Of a DNA stretch of 64,000 nt, positions 35,067-43,497 are shown one piece after another. The position numbers and the translations under genes were made by a program. The stretch comes from SIG480 sp045539475 (GTDB lineage: Bacteria; Bacillota; Clostridia; Oscillospirales; JAAYXM01). The stretch spans positions 1 to 64,000 of the forward strand of contig JAZQFJ010000093.1 in the NCBI GenBank assembly GCA_045539475.1, given 5' to 3'. The notes under the pieces are model-generated. The model was not told the DNA's origin. It made no database searches and worked only from the letters and a program-made list of their open reading frames with translations. How positions within the stretch are numbered: position 1 is the stretch's first letter; every line of letters begins with the position of its first letter.

Positions 35067-35182
35067 TGCGACACAACTGAATATTAACCATATGTATATT
35101 ACAAGTATGTATTCTTTTACCTTTTGGTAAAAATGCATACTCTATTTTCGCATGCTTGTAGCATATGGGAAGTTGTGTCGCA
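35067..35182. repeat. Long imperfect palindrome upstream of the DUF6809-like gene
   Basis: Arms TGCGACACAACT and AGTTGTGTCGCA at the ends, inner pairs CCATATG/CATATGG and ACAAG/CTTGT, and a central hairpin (TTTTACC-TTTT-GGTAAAA within AGTATG/CATACT). The whole can fold into one cruciform or RNA hairpin of about 116 bases. Confidence 0.7.
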
Positions 35183-35254
35183 GCAATCGGAGATATGCAT
35201 TTTTCGTGCGTAGCTTCGGCTGCGCACTTTTTATTTGCAACAGGAGGTGGGAAC

Positions 35255-35518
35255 ATGTTTCTTTCCGAATTGTGGAATACGGATTTATTTGAAAACCGTA
35301 ACGAAAGAGCCCGGGAAATGCACGATGCAGTGAAAAAAACGGAGACGAGCTTAAATAAACTAATCTCGACTCTCAATGCAGAACAACGTGCGCTGCTGGA
35401 AGAATATGAAGAAAACATAAATGCGTTAAGCGGATTTTCTTCTGAAAAAGCGTTTGAAAAGGGAATACGCTTTGCAACAAAATTTTTACTGGATGCGTTG
35501 GCAGAACCCACAATATAG
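35255..35518 (+). CDS. DUF6809-like small helical protein
   Basis: An 87-residue, mostly helical protein with no signal or membrane segment. MFLSELWNTDLFENRN at the start, STLNAEQRALLEEYEENINAL in the middle and FEKGIRFATKFLLDAL at the end fit short Clostridial proteins that I recall as DUF6809. The function is unknown. GGAGG precedes ATG 35255. Such genes often lie in accessory regions, as here beside the tRNA-linked repeat elements. Confidence 0.65.
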   Translation: MFLSELWNTDLFENRNERAREMHDAVKKTETSLNKLISTLNAEQRALLEEYEENINALSGFSSEKAFEKGIRFATKFLLDALAEPTI

Positions 35519-35545
35519 CAGATTTTTATTGATGCACAGAAGAAC

Positions 35546-35586
35546 ATAAAATGCGGAACGACATTTGATATCGTTCCGCATTTTAT
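35546..35586. terminator. Bidirectional terminator
   Basis: A perfect 16-bp stem ATAAAATGCGGAACGA / TCGTTCCGCATTTTAT with a nine-base loop lies between two convergent genes, with T-rich flanks. Confidence 0.9.
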
Positions 35587-35599
35587 TATTTTTAGTTTT

Positions 35600-36322
35600 T
35601 TACAGCACTTTGCCGAGGAATGCGCGAAGGCGCGGGGACTTTGGATTTCCGAAAAGCTCGTCGGGTGTGCCTTGTTCGGCGATAACGCCCTCGTCCATAA
35701 AGAGAACGCGCGTTGCAACCTCGCGGGCAAAGCCCATTTCGTGGGTAACAACTACCATCGTCATTCCCTCATCAGCAAGCTCACGCATAATTTCAAGAAC
35801 CTCGCCGACCATTTCAGGGTCAAGTGCCGATGTCGGCTCGTCGAAGAGCATTACATCCGGATTCATGGCAAGTGCGCGTGCGATTGCTATTCTCTGTTGC
35901 TGACCGCCGGAAAGCTGACCGGGATATGCGTCTGCTTTTTCGGGAAGACCGACGCGGGAAAGAAGCGCAAGCGCTTTTTCCTCTGCTTCAGCTTCCGTCA
36001 TAAGCTTCAGCTTTACCGGTGCGAGCTTTATGTTCTCCTTTACCGTCATATGAGGAAACAGGTTAAACTGCTGGAAAACCATTCCCATCTTCTGACGGAG
36101 CTTGTTTATATCGTTTTTCGGATTGGTGATGTCCGTACCTTCAAAGAAAATCTGACCGCCCGTCGGCTGTTCAAGAAGGTTCAGACAGCGGAGAAAGGTA
36201 GACTTTCCCGAGCCGGACGCGCCGATGATAACGACCTTTTCACCTTTTTTGATATGCTCGTCGATGCCACAGAGAACCTCGTGGTCGCCGAACGATTTTT
36301 TCAGTCCTTTAACGTTTATCAC
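35600..36322 (-). CDS. glnQ: Amino-acid ABC transporter, ATP-binding protein (GlnQ type)
   Basis: A 240-residue ATPase of the polar amino-acid importer family. Walker A is GASGSGKST, the Q-loop is VFQQFNLFPHMT, the signature LSGGQQQR, Walker B MLFDEP and the switch His is in VVTHEMG. I choose the GTG at 36322: it follows AAGGAGG by about 10 bases and gives the usual start VINVKGLKKSFG. It overlaps the permease gene by 14 bases. With the permease and binding protein upstream it forms a complete importer; the amino acid is not identifiable. Confidence 0.92.
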   Translation of the reverse strand: MINVKGLKKSFGDHEVLCGIDEHIKKGEKVVIIGASGSGKSTFLRCLNLLEQPTGGQIFFEGTDITNPKNDINKLRQKMGMVFQQFNLFPHMTVKENIKLAPVKLKLMTEAEAEEKALALLSRVGLPEKADAYPGQLSGGQQQRIAIARALAMNPDVMLFDEPTSALDPEMVGEVLEIMRELADEGMTMVVVTHEMGFAREVATRVLFMDEGVIAEQGTPDELFGNPKSPRLRAFLGKVL

Positions 36323-37091
36323 TTTCGCGCAGCCTCCTTTCAAGTATTCCGAGAAGCTTGGTAAGAATCATAACAAGAACGAGATAAATGAGAGCAAGGC
36401 TTATGTACGGGATTGTTGCCGTGTAGGTCTTGCTGACTATTACCTGTGCCGCTTTTGTCACGTCCTGAAGCGCGATAACGGTGACGAGCGAGGTCTCTTT
36501 AAGGAGCGCGATAAGCTCGTTGCCGAGCGCGGGGAGAATATTCTTAAACGCCTGAGGGATGATTATGTAGCTCATAGTCTGGCGATAGTTAAGACCAAGG
36601 CTTCGCCCTGCTTCCATCTGACCTGCCGAGATTGACATAATTCCGGAACGCGCGATTTCCGCAACATACGCACCGGAGTTTATGCCAAGTGTTATAATAG
36701 CGCAGACGTTTGTGTCAAACGTGCTTTTCGGTACCATTATGACAAAGCCCATAATAAGAAGCTGAACCATAAGCGGAGTACCGCGGAGCACGGTGACGTA
36801 AATTTTGCATATTGAGTTTATAATGCGGAGAAAAATGTTCGGTTTTCCGCGTGAGCTGTCATGAGTAGAGCGGATTATCGCAACAACCATACCGATGATA
36901 ACACCGAGAATGAGTGCGCCGATTGTTACGACAAACGTAGTGATAAGGCCGTCGGTGAAAAACTTCCAGCGATTTTCAAAAACGAAAACCTGGAAGAACT
37001 GAAAGCACAGGCGCTGCAGACTCTCGGGGAGAGCGAGTATCCAGCCCGGTGCCATCTCCGCTGCCCATTTGGCAAATGTTAAAACATTCAT
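36309..37091 (-). CDS. Amino-acid ABC transporter permease (HisM/GlnP type)
   Basis: A 260-residue permease. After an N-terminal amphipathic stretch there are about five membrane helices. The signature of the polar amino-acid permeases is present: TVLRGTPLMVQL, NSGAYVAEIARSGIMSI and the EAA-type coupling loop GQMEAGRSLGLNYRQTMSYIIIPQA. The loop contacts the ATPase encoded downstream. Confidence 0.92.
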   Translation of the reverse strand: MNVLTFAKWAAEMAPGWILALPESLQRLCFQFFQVFVFENRWKFFTDGLITTFVVTIGALILGVIIGMVVAIIRSTHDSSRGKPNIFLRIINSICKIYVTVLRGTPLMVQLLIMGFVIMVPKSTFDTNVCAIITLGINSGAYVAEIARSGIMSISAGQMEAGRSLGLNYRQTMSYIIIPQAFKNILPALGNELIALLKETSLVTVIALQDVTKAAQVIVSKTYTATIPYISLALIYLVLVMILTKLLGILERRLRESDKR

Positions 37092-37117
37092 TTTGTGTTA
37101 TTCCTTCTTTTTAGTGA

Positions 37118-37180
37118 TATACCTCCCCGCAAGGGGGAGGTATAAATACTTTTTAAAATACTTCTCCCTCGCGGAGGGAG
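37118..37180 (-). promoter_or_regulatory. Two adjacent hairpins between binding-protein and permease genes
   Basis: Stem TATACCTCCCC/GGGGAGGTATA (37118-37144) and stem CTCCCTC/GAGGGAG (37164-37180). No T-run follows. Such hairpins after a binding-protein gene usually stabilise the upstream mRNA so that more binding protein than permease is made; that role is inferred. Confidence 0.6.
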
Positions 37181-37192
37181 CATTATTTTAGC

Positions 37193-37948
37193 TTACTCTG
37201 CCTTGATGTACTTGCCGATGATTTCGTCGATCTTGCCCTCTGCCTTAAGCTCGGAAAGCGCAGTGTTGAACTTATCAAGAAGCTCTGTGTTTTCCTTTGC
37301 GATAGCAGCAGCATAATCTTCAACTGCAAACTCAGTGTCAAGAATCTTAAGGCCTTCGTTTGCTTCGACAAATGCCTTTGCCGGCTCATTGTCGATAACA
37401 ACGCAGTCTACCTGACCGTTAAGAAGTGCCTGAACAGCGAGAGCGCCGTTGTCATAGCGGGAAACAGCATCTTCGCCGTAGCCGCCGTTCTCCGGTGTGT
37501 CGGAGCAGTAGATATCGCCAGTTGTGCCGGACTGAACGCCGATCTTCTTGCCTTCAAGGTCATCAATGGAAGCGATAGCGCTGTCCTCTGTAACGATAAC
37601 GACCTGAATGCCGGTAGCGTAAGAGTCGGAGAAGTTTACTGCCTCTTTGCGCTCTTCGGTAACTGTCATACCTGCGAGAGCAACGTCGATTGCGCCGGAG
37701 GAAACAGCAGTGATAAGAGAATCAAAAGCCATATCCTTAATCTCAAGCTCCATACCGAGCTTTTCTGCAACAGCAGCAGCGATTTCAGCATCAATACCGA
37801 TGATGTTGTTGTTTTCGTCAACCATTTCATACGGCGGGAATGCTGCGTTTGTTCCCATGGTGAGAACTTCTTTTTCTGCGGGGGCGGAGCAAGCTGCAAA
37901 TGCAAGAACCATAACAGCTGCAAGTGTAAGTGCCAAAACCTTTTTCAT
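37193..37948 (-). CDS. Amino-acid ABC transporter substrate-binding lipoprotein
   Basis: A 251-residue family 3 solute-binding protein. A lipoprotein signal ends in LAFAAC with Cys20 as the anchor. GTNAAFPPYEMVDENNNIIGIDAEIA is the family start in two halves, followed by DVALAGMTVTEERKEAVNFSDSY with the Arg that binds the alpha-carboxylate. I use ATG 37948 behind GGGAGG, not the upstream ATG in a non-signal context at 38011. It is the first gene of the importer. Confidence 0.92.
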   Translation of the reverse strand: MKKVLALTLAAVMVLAFAACSAPAEKEVLTMGTNAAFPPYEMVDENNNIIGIDAEIAAAVAEKLGMELEIKDMAFDSLITAVSSGAIDVALAGMTVTEERKEAVNFSDSYATGIQVVIVTEDSAIASIDDLEGKKIGVQSGTTGDIYCSDTPENGGYGEDAVSRYDNGALAVQALLNGQVDCVVIDNEPAKAFVEANEGLKILDTEFAVEDYAAAIAKENTELLDKFNTALSELKAEGKIDEIIGKYIKAE

Positions 37949-38013
37949 TATTGTGAAACCTCCCATAATTTGTTGTAAAGATGCGGCGGTGCGCCGCAAG
38001 GCTTTGTACAATA

Positions 38014-38042
38014 ATTATACATATTATATGGGGGTTTGTCAA
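38014..38042 (-). promoter_or_regulatory. Consensus promoter of the amino-acid importer
   Basis: Minus strand TTGACA (38037-38042), 17-base spacer, TATAAT (38014-38019). The leader contains a GC-rich hairpin GCGGCG/CGCCGC near 37983-37998. Confidence 0.88.
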
Positions 38043-38070
38043 TAAAAAGAGAGTTAAAAAAGGAAAAGAA

Positions 38071-38181
38071 TCAAAAATGAATACAAATAAGCACACCGAG
38101 AAGCGCAAGCATCACAATTATTGCCGCATCAAGAAGGCGGACGCCGACCGATACATTCGCGTAAGGATTTATTTTCCGCAT
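38071..38181 (-). CDS. 36-residue single-span membrane protein after mglC
   Basis: A short frame that starts MRKINPYANVSVGVRLL and continues as a hydrophobic helix (AAIIVMLALLGVLICIHF) to a TGA. GTGAGG lies a few bases before the ATG, and it starts 11 bases after the mglC stop. The pattern of a polar head and one membrane helix, tight spacing and a good ribosome site suggest a real small protein, perhaps a partner of the MglC permease. Confidence 0.6.
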   Translation of the reverse strand: MRKINPYANVSVGVRLLDAAIIVMLALLGVLICIHF

Positions 38182-38192
38182 TGTTCCTCACC

Positions 38193-39269
38193 CTACTTTC
38201 TCACAAGGTATTTTCGCATATCTATCGCACACGCGATAAGGATTATAAGTCCCTTTATGATATACTGCATATTCTGGTTGACCGAGAGGAAGGTAAGCCC
38301 GACAAAGATTATGCGCAAGAGAACAACGCCCATTATAACGCCGCGTATCTTGCCGATACCGCCGACGAACGATACACCGCCGATTACGCATGCGGCAATG
38401 GCATCAAGCTCATAGTTAAGACCTGTGGATGCGCTGTTTGAGCCGATTCTCGCGCCCTCGATAAATCCGGTAACGCCGTACAGTGCACCGGCAAGCGTGA
38501 ATACAAGGATTATCGTCCGCGTAACGTTTACACCGGAGACGTGTGCCGCCTCGGGGTTAGAGCCGACGGCAAACATATTTTTTCCGAAAGTGGTTTTATT
38601 CCAAACAAACCACATAACTATAGTTATTATAACGGCATACCACACGAAATTGGGTATCGCCGTACCTCCGACCGAGAGAATGCTTCCGTTGATAAAGCCT
38701 GTATAGCTCTCGGAAAGCCCGGAGATGGACTGTCCGTTGTTCGTGCCGAGAGTCAGGTACATAAGCAGCCCGCCGTAGATGATAAGCTGGGTTGCAAGAG
38801 TAACTATAAACGGGTGGAGATTAAACTTTGCCGTGCAGAAGCCATTTACCGCACCGATAAGTGCGCCGATGGCAATAATAAGAGCGATAACGAGAAAAAC
38901 CGGCAATGTTCCGATTTCCGGGAACATTTTGTTTGCATATCCCGATGCCTGCAGAAGCGAAGCAGCAACGCACGCGCAGAGTCCGACGGCGCGGCCGGCG
39001 GAAAGGTCGGTACCGGTAAGAATTATTGCACCGGCTATTCCAAGCGCAATCGGCAGATTCGCGGCGGAGAGCGAGAGTATGTTGATAAGCGAGCTTGGGG
39101 AAAGGAATCGCGGGCGGTATATTGCTATTGCTATTATAACGGCGATGAGGAAGATATACAGCGCGTTATTTATAAAAAATTCGCGTTTCATACGGCGTTT
39201 TTCGGCGGGATCGAGCGTTTTGTATTCGTCAAAGCCGCGCCGGAAACGCGTGTTCTTTTTGTTTTCCAT
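38193..39269 (-). CDS. mglC: Galactose/methyl-galactoside ABC transporter permease MglC
   Basis: A 358-residue permease of the RbsC/MglC family with about nine to ten helices. ILTGTDLSAGRAVGLCACVAA is the family segment and NPEAAHVSGVNVTR the coupling loop to the ATPase. Homodimers form the pore for a monosaccharide. The N-terminal cytoplasmic extension of about 30 residues is charged. It follows mglA across a 96-base gap and precedes the 36-residue membrane protein. Confidence 0.92.
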   Translation of the reverse strand: MENKKNTRFRRGFDEYKTLDPAEKRRMKREFFINNALYIFLIAVIIAIAIYRPRFLSPSSLINILSLSAANLPIALGIAGAIILTGTDLSAGRAVGLCACVAASLLQASGYANKMFPEIGTLPVFLVIALIIAIGALIGAVNGFCTAKFNLHPFIVTLATQLIIYGGLLMYLTLGTNNGQSISGLSESYTGFINGSILSVGGTAIPNFVWYAVIITIVMWFVWNKTTFGKNMFAVGSNPEAAHVSGVNVTRTIILVFTLAGALYGVTGFIEGARIGSNSASTGLNYELDAIAACVIGGVSFVGGIGKIRGVIMGVVLLRIIFVGLTFLSVNQNMQYIIKGLIILIACAIDMRKYLVRK

Positions 39270-39286
39270 AAGTTAGCCACCTCTTA

Positions 39287-39345
39287 GTAAATGCAAAATG
39301 CAGAGTGCAAAATGCAAAATGGAATTATACTTAGTTTTGCATTGC
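39287..39345. repeat. Short GCAAAATGCA-type repeats
   Basis: Between mglC and mglA the unit TGCAAAATG occurs three times close together (39294-39321), then in inverse as TTTTGCA. It resembles scattered intergenic repeats of Clostridia. No promoter or terminator is evident. Confidence 0.5.
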
Positions 39346-39365
39346 AATAACCGATTTGCGGGTTA

Positions 39366-40862
39366 TTACGCATACTTTGTTGCCAGCGTCATTATCTGTT
39401 CCTGTGTTGCGTCCTTTGCATTCACCTCACCGGCAAGCCGTCCGCCGGACATCACAAGGATTCTGTCGCAAACGCCCAAAAGCTCAGGCATTTCGCTCGA
39501 TACCATAATAACGGACTTCCCGTTTGCCGCAAGGTTTCCGATAACGCTGTATATCTCAAACTTTGCGCCGACGTCTATTCCTCGCGTTGGCTCATCAAGA
39601 AGAAGGATTTCCGGTTCGGTAAGAAGCCAGCGACCGAAAATTACCTTTTGCTGATTACCGCCGGAAAGCGAGCGGATTTTTGTATCCTGTGTCGGGGTTT
39701 TTATGCGCAGAGATTTTATCATATCATCTGTTGCGCGCCTCATTTTTTTCTTGTTGAGGACGAAACCGTATGAAATATATTTCTTCAGGCTTGATACTGT
39801 GGTGTTTGCACGGATGGAAAGGATTCCGAAAATACCCGTTGAGCGCCGTTCTTCGGTTACGAGCGCAAAGCCGTTTGATATCGAATCTCGCGCGTTGCGG
39901 TTTTTTATCTCTCTGCCGCGCAGAACAAGCCGCCCGCGTTCACGTGCGGACAGACCGAAAATGTTTTCCAGAAGCTCCGTTCTGCCTGCGCCGTCAAGCC
40001 CTGCAATGCCGATGATTTCGCTTTCACGCAGAGTAAAGGAAACATCGCGCAGGTTTGAATAGCGGGAGGTAAGCCCCTCCACTTCGAGGAGAGGCTTGCC
40101 CGGCTTGTTCTTTCGCTCCGGAAAACGGTTTCCAAGCTCGCGGCCTACCATCAGCTTTATTATCTTTTCCATCGTCATGTTTTTTGCCGGCTCCGTTGCA
40201 ATATGCTGCCCGTCGCGCATGACGGTGATATCATCGGAGATACGCAGAATTTCCTCCATCTTATGGGAAATATAGATTATCGCCGTGCCGTTTTTTTTCA
40301 GCATATCTATGATGCGGAAAAGCTGTTCAACCTCGGTATCATTGAGCGAGCTTGTAGGCTCGTCAAAAACTATAACGCGCGCGTTGTAGGATACCGCCTT
40401 TGCAATCTCTGCCATTTGCCGTCTCGCAACGGGAAGGCTTCCCATTATCTGGGCGGGATTTACGTCGATACCGAGCTTTTTGAAAATTTCGCGCGTGTCC
40501 TCATGCATTTTCTTTTCCTGCACAAGCGGACCCTTGGTGGGGTAGCGCCCAAGCCAGATATTGTCGGCAACACTGCGCTTGAGCGCTTGGTTAAGCTCCT
40601 GGTGTACCATTGCAACGCCGTGGTCCAGCGCTTCTTTTGAGGTTTTGAACGAAACCTCCTTGCCCTCTAACAGTATCTTGCCGGAGTCTTTCGTATAAAT
40701 TCCGAAAAGGCATTTCATAAGCGTGCTTTTTCCTGCGCCGTTTTCGCCCATAAGTGCGTGAACCGTGCCGCGGCGCACATCGAGGGAGACGTTATCGAGC
40801 GCGCGCACGCCCGGGAAGGATTTTGAGATGCCCTGCATTCTTAGAAGTATATCGTTTTCCAT
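39366..40862 (-). CDS. mglA: Galactose/methyl-galactoside ABC transporter ATPase MglA
   Basis: A 498-residue double ATPase of the sugar importer class. The first half has Walker A GENGAGKSTLMKC, signature LPVARRQMAEIAKA (variant) and Walker B VIVFDEPTSSL. The second half has the variant loop GLDGAGRTELLENIFG, signature LSGGNQQKV and LLLDEPTRGIDVG. This asymmetry is usual for MglA. It lies 22 bases after mglB. Confidence 0.94.
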   Translation of the reverse strand: MENDILLRMQGISKSFPGVRALDNVSLDVRRGTVHALMGENGAGKSTLMKCLFGIYTKDSGKILLEGKEVSFKTSKEALDHGVAMVHQELNQALKRSVADNIWLGRYPTKGPLVQEKKMHEDTREIFKKLGIDVNPAQIMGSLPVARRQMAEIAKAVSYNARVIVFDEPTSSLNDTEVEQLFRIIDMLKKNGTAIIYISHKMEEILRISDDITVMRDGQHIATEPAKNMTMEKIIKLMVGRELGNRFPERKNKPGKPLLEVEGLTSRYSNLRDVSFTLRESEIIGIAGLDGAGRTELLENIFGLSARERGRLVLRGREIKNRNARDSISNGFALVTEERRSTGIFGILSIRANTTVSSLKKYISYGFVLNKKKMRRATDDMIKSLRIKTPTQDTKIRSLSGGNQQKVIFGRWLLTEPEILLLDEPTRGIDVGAKFEIYSVIGNLAANGKSVIMVSSEMPELLGVCDRILVMSGGRLAGEVNAKDATQEQIMTLATKYA

Positions 40863-40884
40863 AGCTTTTTATCCGATTTCTCCT

Positions 40885-41964
40885 TTAGAGTTCCTTCTTT
40901 TCGCCCGTGTAAATTCCGTAAGGTATGCGGATTTTGGAAACATTTTCGTCAATGTTAAGGTCAGCCGTGTCGCTCATAAGGTCATTGCCGTTCTTGATGT
41001 TTGAGGAAAGGCGGGAAAGCGCCTTTGCCATACCTGCGGCATCCTGCTTTATCGTTCCGGTCATTTTGCCCGCACCGATAAGAGAGACCGCCGCTTCAGT
41101 TGCATCCACGCCGAAGACAGGGATTGTCTTTCCGCTTCCGGTGTTATATCCCGCGGTATTGAGTGCGGTTATTGCGCCTTCAGCCATACCGTCGTTATTG
41201 CAGATGACGGCTTCAACCATATTTTTATTGTTTTCGGTATACTCGGTGAGGATTGTCGTCATATATTCGTTTGAAGCGCTTGCCGCCCAGGTCCCGTTTT
41301 TGTCAACAAGATATTTGTCGCGGTTGTTCTTGTCATAGAACATGAGCTCGGGCTTGCCTGCTTCTTTTAATGCGGCATTCGCATCCTCAACGGCAAATTT
41401 TGTGCGGAGCTCGGCTTCGGCATTTCCGTTTTGCCCCTTAAACATGACATATGAAATTGTGCCGTCACCGTTTAAGTCAACCGCATCATAGTTTTTGAGA
41501 AGGTAGTCTGCAATCATTTCGCCCTGCATATGCCCGGCTTCTGCGGCGTCCGTGCCGACAAATGCGCATTTTTCGTAGCTTGCGATAATCTCGTCGGAAA
41601 CCTCGCGGTTAAAGAAGATAAGGGGAATATCCGCAGCTCTTGCTTGCTGGACGATTCCGCGTGCGGCATCATCCGAGCCGGTTTCAACTATATTTACTAT
41701 AAGAAGATTTGCGCCGTTTGTAATGGCGGTCTGAACCTGCTCGTATTGGGTGGTCTGGCTGGAGTTTGAGTCATAGTCCTGATACTTTATGCCCGCGGCC
41801 TCAAGCTCGCGGTCAAGACTTGCGCGAACGGTGGAGATATACGGGTCGGAGTAGGTGTAGTAAAACACTGCCGCGCTTGTTTCTTCGGAACCCCCGTCAC
41901 CCATACAACCGGTGAATGCAAAGAGCATTGTGAGTGCAATTAAAATTGACATTATTTTTTTCAT
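40885..41964 (-). CDS. mglB: Galactose/glucose-binding lipoprotein MglB
   Basis: A 359-residue periplasmic-binding-like protein with a lipoprotein signal (FAFTGC, Cys20 as the anchor). Galactose-binding features include FNREVSDEI and DLNGDGTISY, which is the EF-hand-like calcium loop typical of galactose/glucose-binding proteins, and VICNNDGMAEGAITAL. It delivers sugar to MglC. It heads the mglBAC operon, whose promoter region is shared with the divergent lipoprotein gene. Confidence 0.93.
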   Translation of the reverse strand: MKKIMSILIALTMLFAFTGCMGDGGSEETSAAVFYYTYSDPYISTVRASLDRELEAAGIKYQDYDSNSSQTTQYEQVQTAITNGANLLIVNIVETGSDDAARGIVQQARAADIPLIFFNREVSDEIIASYEKCAFVGTDAAEAGHMQGEMIADYLLKNYDAVDLNGDGTISYVMFKGQNGNAEAELRTKFAVEDANAALKEAGKPELMFYDKNNRDKYLVDKNGTWAASASNEYMTTILTEYTENNKNMVEAVICNNDGMAEGAITALNTAGYNTGSGKTIPVFGVDATEAAVSLIGAGKMTGTIKQDAAGMAKALSRLSSNIKNGNDLMSDTADLNIDENVSKIRIPYGIYTGEKKEL

Positions 41965-42061
41965 GTTTTTTCTCTCCTTTTTCAGTACATATTTGCATTA
42001 TGCCCGCAAAATCGGAAATGAATACCCGTAATGTCAAAAAAATAAATTCCGTATAAAAAAC

Positions 42062-42094
42062 AATCACCTTGTCCATAATATGGATGAGGTGATT
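42062..42094. promoter_or_regulatory. 33-bp dyad between mglB and the divergent lipoprotein gene
   Basis: AATCACCT and AGGTGATT form the outer arms and TCCAT/ATGGA the inner arms, centred on 42078, with only a wobble pair or two between. It covers the ribosome site of the lipoprotein gene, so it could be an operator or a translational hairpin. Confidence 0.6.
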
Positions 42095-42096
42095 TT

Positions 42097-42621
42097 ATGT
42101 TCAACAGAATAAAAAAGCTTATCGTACCCGTGCTTGTACTTGCGGCTCTTCTGTGTGCGTGCAGAAATGAGGCTGCAGATAATGCCGGAGATACTTCGGC
42201 GTCAGGCGGACAAAACACAGATGCAAACACAAATGCAACCGGCGAGAGAATTTCGATGTACGACAAAGACGGTCTTTCGTTTGACATCCCCGAAGCGTGG
42301 CAGCAAAACTTCAAGGCTGTCACGCGTGAGGTGGGAAGCTCCGGTAACACATATCCGCAAACGGATTTTTATTATACCGAGGGAGAGCGGGATATACGCC
42401 TTATGTCTATCGGCAAATACACGCGCGAACAGTGGGAAAACTTGAAAAAGACCACCAAGGATGCGGAAAAAGCGATGCTCGGAGAATCTCCTGACAAGAA
42501 TCATGTGTACTCCGTTTATTATGAAAACCATGACTACATTGAGGATAAGGACTTAAAGGATATACTTTCAGGCATTCGCACAAAGGCTGAGGAAATGCGT
42601 GATAAGATAAAAATAAAGTAA
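42097..42621 (+). CDS. Predicted lipoprotein of unknown function
   Basis: A 174-residue exported protein. The signal peptide ends in a LLCAC lipobox, followed by a linker rich in Asn, Thr, Gly and Ser (about 24-50) and a compact alpha/beta domain with ISMYDKDGLSFDIPEAW. This domain resembles small PsbP/DUF-type lipoprotein domains, but I cannot name the family. It has its own terminator and is divergent from mglB. Confidence 0.7.
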   Translation: MFNRIKKLIVPVLVLAALLCACRNEAADNAGDTSASGGQNTDANTNATGERISMYDKDGLSFDIPEAWQQNFKAVTREVGSSGNTYPQTDFYYTEGERDIRLMSIGKYTREQWENLKKTTKDAEKAMLGESPDKNHVYSVYYENHDYIEDKDLKDILSGIRTKAEEMRDKIKIK

Positions 42622-42625
42622 AAAG

Positions 42626-42665
42626 TAAGCGGTGAGATGCAAAAACAGTTGCATATTGCCGCTTA
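42626..42665 (+). terminator. Terminator after the lipoprotein gene
   Basis: TAAGCGG pairs with CCGCTTA, with an inner ATGCAA/TTGCAT stem, followed by TTTAT. Confidence 0.75.
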
Positions 42666-42711
42666 TTTATGTTAAAATGTCACCATAGAACTGCCTCGGG
42701 AGTTGATTTCA

Positions 42712-43497
42712 GTGATAAATCTTAATGAGTTTACCGGTGTTCTGCATATGCCGGTTGATAACCGCGGGTTTGTGGAGCTTAACCCGCTGTCTTTTGGTGC
42801 GGAAAGGTGCAAACCCGGAAAGTTTTTCGGACCTGCACGGCGCGACCATTATCTTATCCACTTTATATACCGTGGTGAGGGCGAGCTGCGAAATTCCCGC
42901 GGAAAGTACATAGCAAAAGCCGGACAGGCGTTTCTTATCCGCCCGGGCGAGGTGTGCAAATATATATCAAGCGAGGATAATCCGTGGGTGTATACCTGGG
43001 TAGGCTTCAACGGACGGCTCGCAGAGCGTTTTGATAATGTTCCGGATGTTTTTGAATACGGTGAAGATGTGATTTCTCGCTTATCGGCACTTCTCGGAGA
43101 GGAAAACGGACTTGAGGAAAGGCTGTGTTCATTCTTATTTTCTATCACTGCGGAGATTGCGCCGACAGGAGCAAAAAACGACAGAATAAAGCAGGTTTAC
43201 GATTTTGTGGACGTACATTATATGCATCCGGTGCATATTGGGGATATTGCCGACGCTCTTGCGATAAACAGAAAATACCTCGCCCGCATATTTATGGAGA
43301 GAACCGGGACGACAATCAAGGAATATCTGACAGAGAAAAGGCTTGCAGAGGCGGAAAGACTTTTGTGTGACGGGCGCGGAGTGGCAGAAACCGCGCTTAT
43401 GGTCGGGTATACGGACGGTTTTAATTTCTCAAAGGCATTTAAAAAGAAATACGGCTTTCCTCCGAAAGCCGTAAAAGAAAAGCATAAAAGAGATTAG
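42712..43497 (+). CDS. AraC-family transcriptional regulator
   Basis: A 261-residue regulator with an N-terminal cupin sensor (HYLIHFIYRGEGELRNSRGK, AGQAFLIRPGEVCKYIS) and the C-terminal AraC DNA-binding pair: HIGDIADALAINRKYLARIF and GVAETALMVGYTDGFNFSKAF. I use the GTG at 42712, nine bases after GGGAG; a TTG at 42703 overlaps that site. Its cupin type usually senses sugars, so regulation of the nearby mgl operon is a reasonable guess. It overlaps the convergent GNAT gene by four bases. Confidence 0.88.
   Translation: MINLNEFTGVLHMPVDNRGFVELNPLSFGAERCKPGKFFGPARRDHYLIHFIYRGEGELRNSRGKYIAKAGQAFLIRPGEVCKYISSEDNPWVYTWVGFNGRLAERFDNVPDVFEYGEDVISRLSALLGEENGLEERLCSFLFSITAEIAPTGAKNDRIKQVYDFVDVHYMHPVHIGDIADALAINRKYLARIFMERTGTTIKEYLTEKRLAEAERLLCDGRGVAETALMVGYTDGFNFSKAFKKKYGFPPKAVKEKHKRD

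Noticed and set aside
35002..35751. Long open frame on the minus strand (249 codons)
   Set aside because: It runs through a large palindrome, antisense to the DUF6809-like gene and into the GlnQ gene in another frame, has no ribosome site, and its protein shows no family features.
39287..39345. Short direct repeats as a possible CRISPR
   Set aside because: The units are under 12 bases, spacers are not regular or unique, and no cas gene is near.
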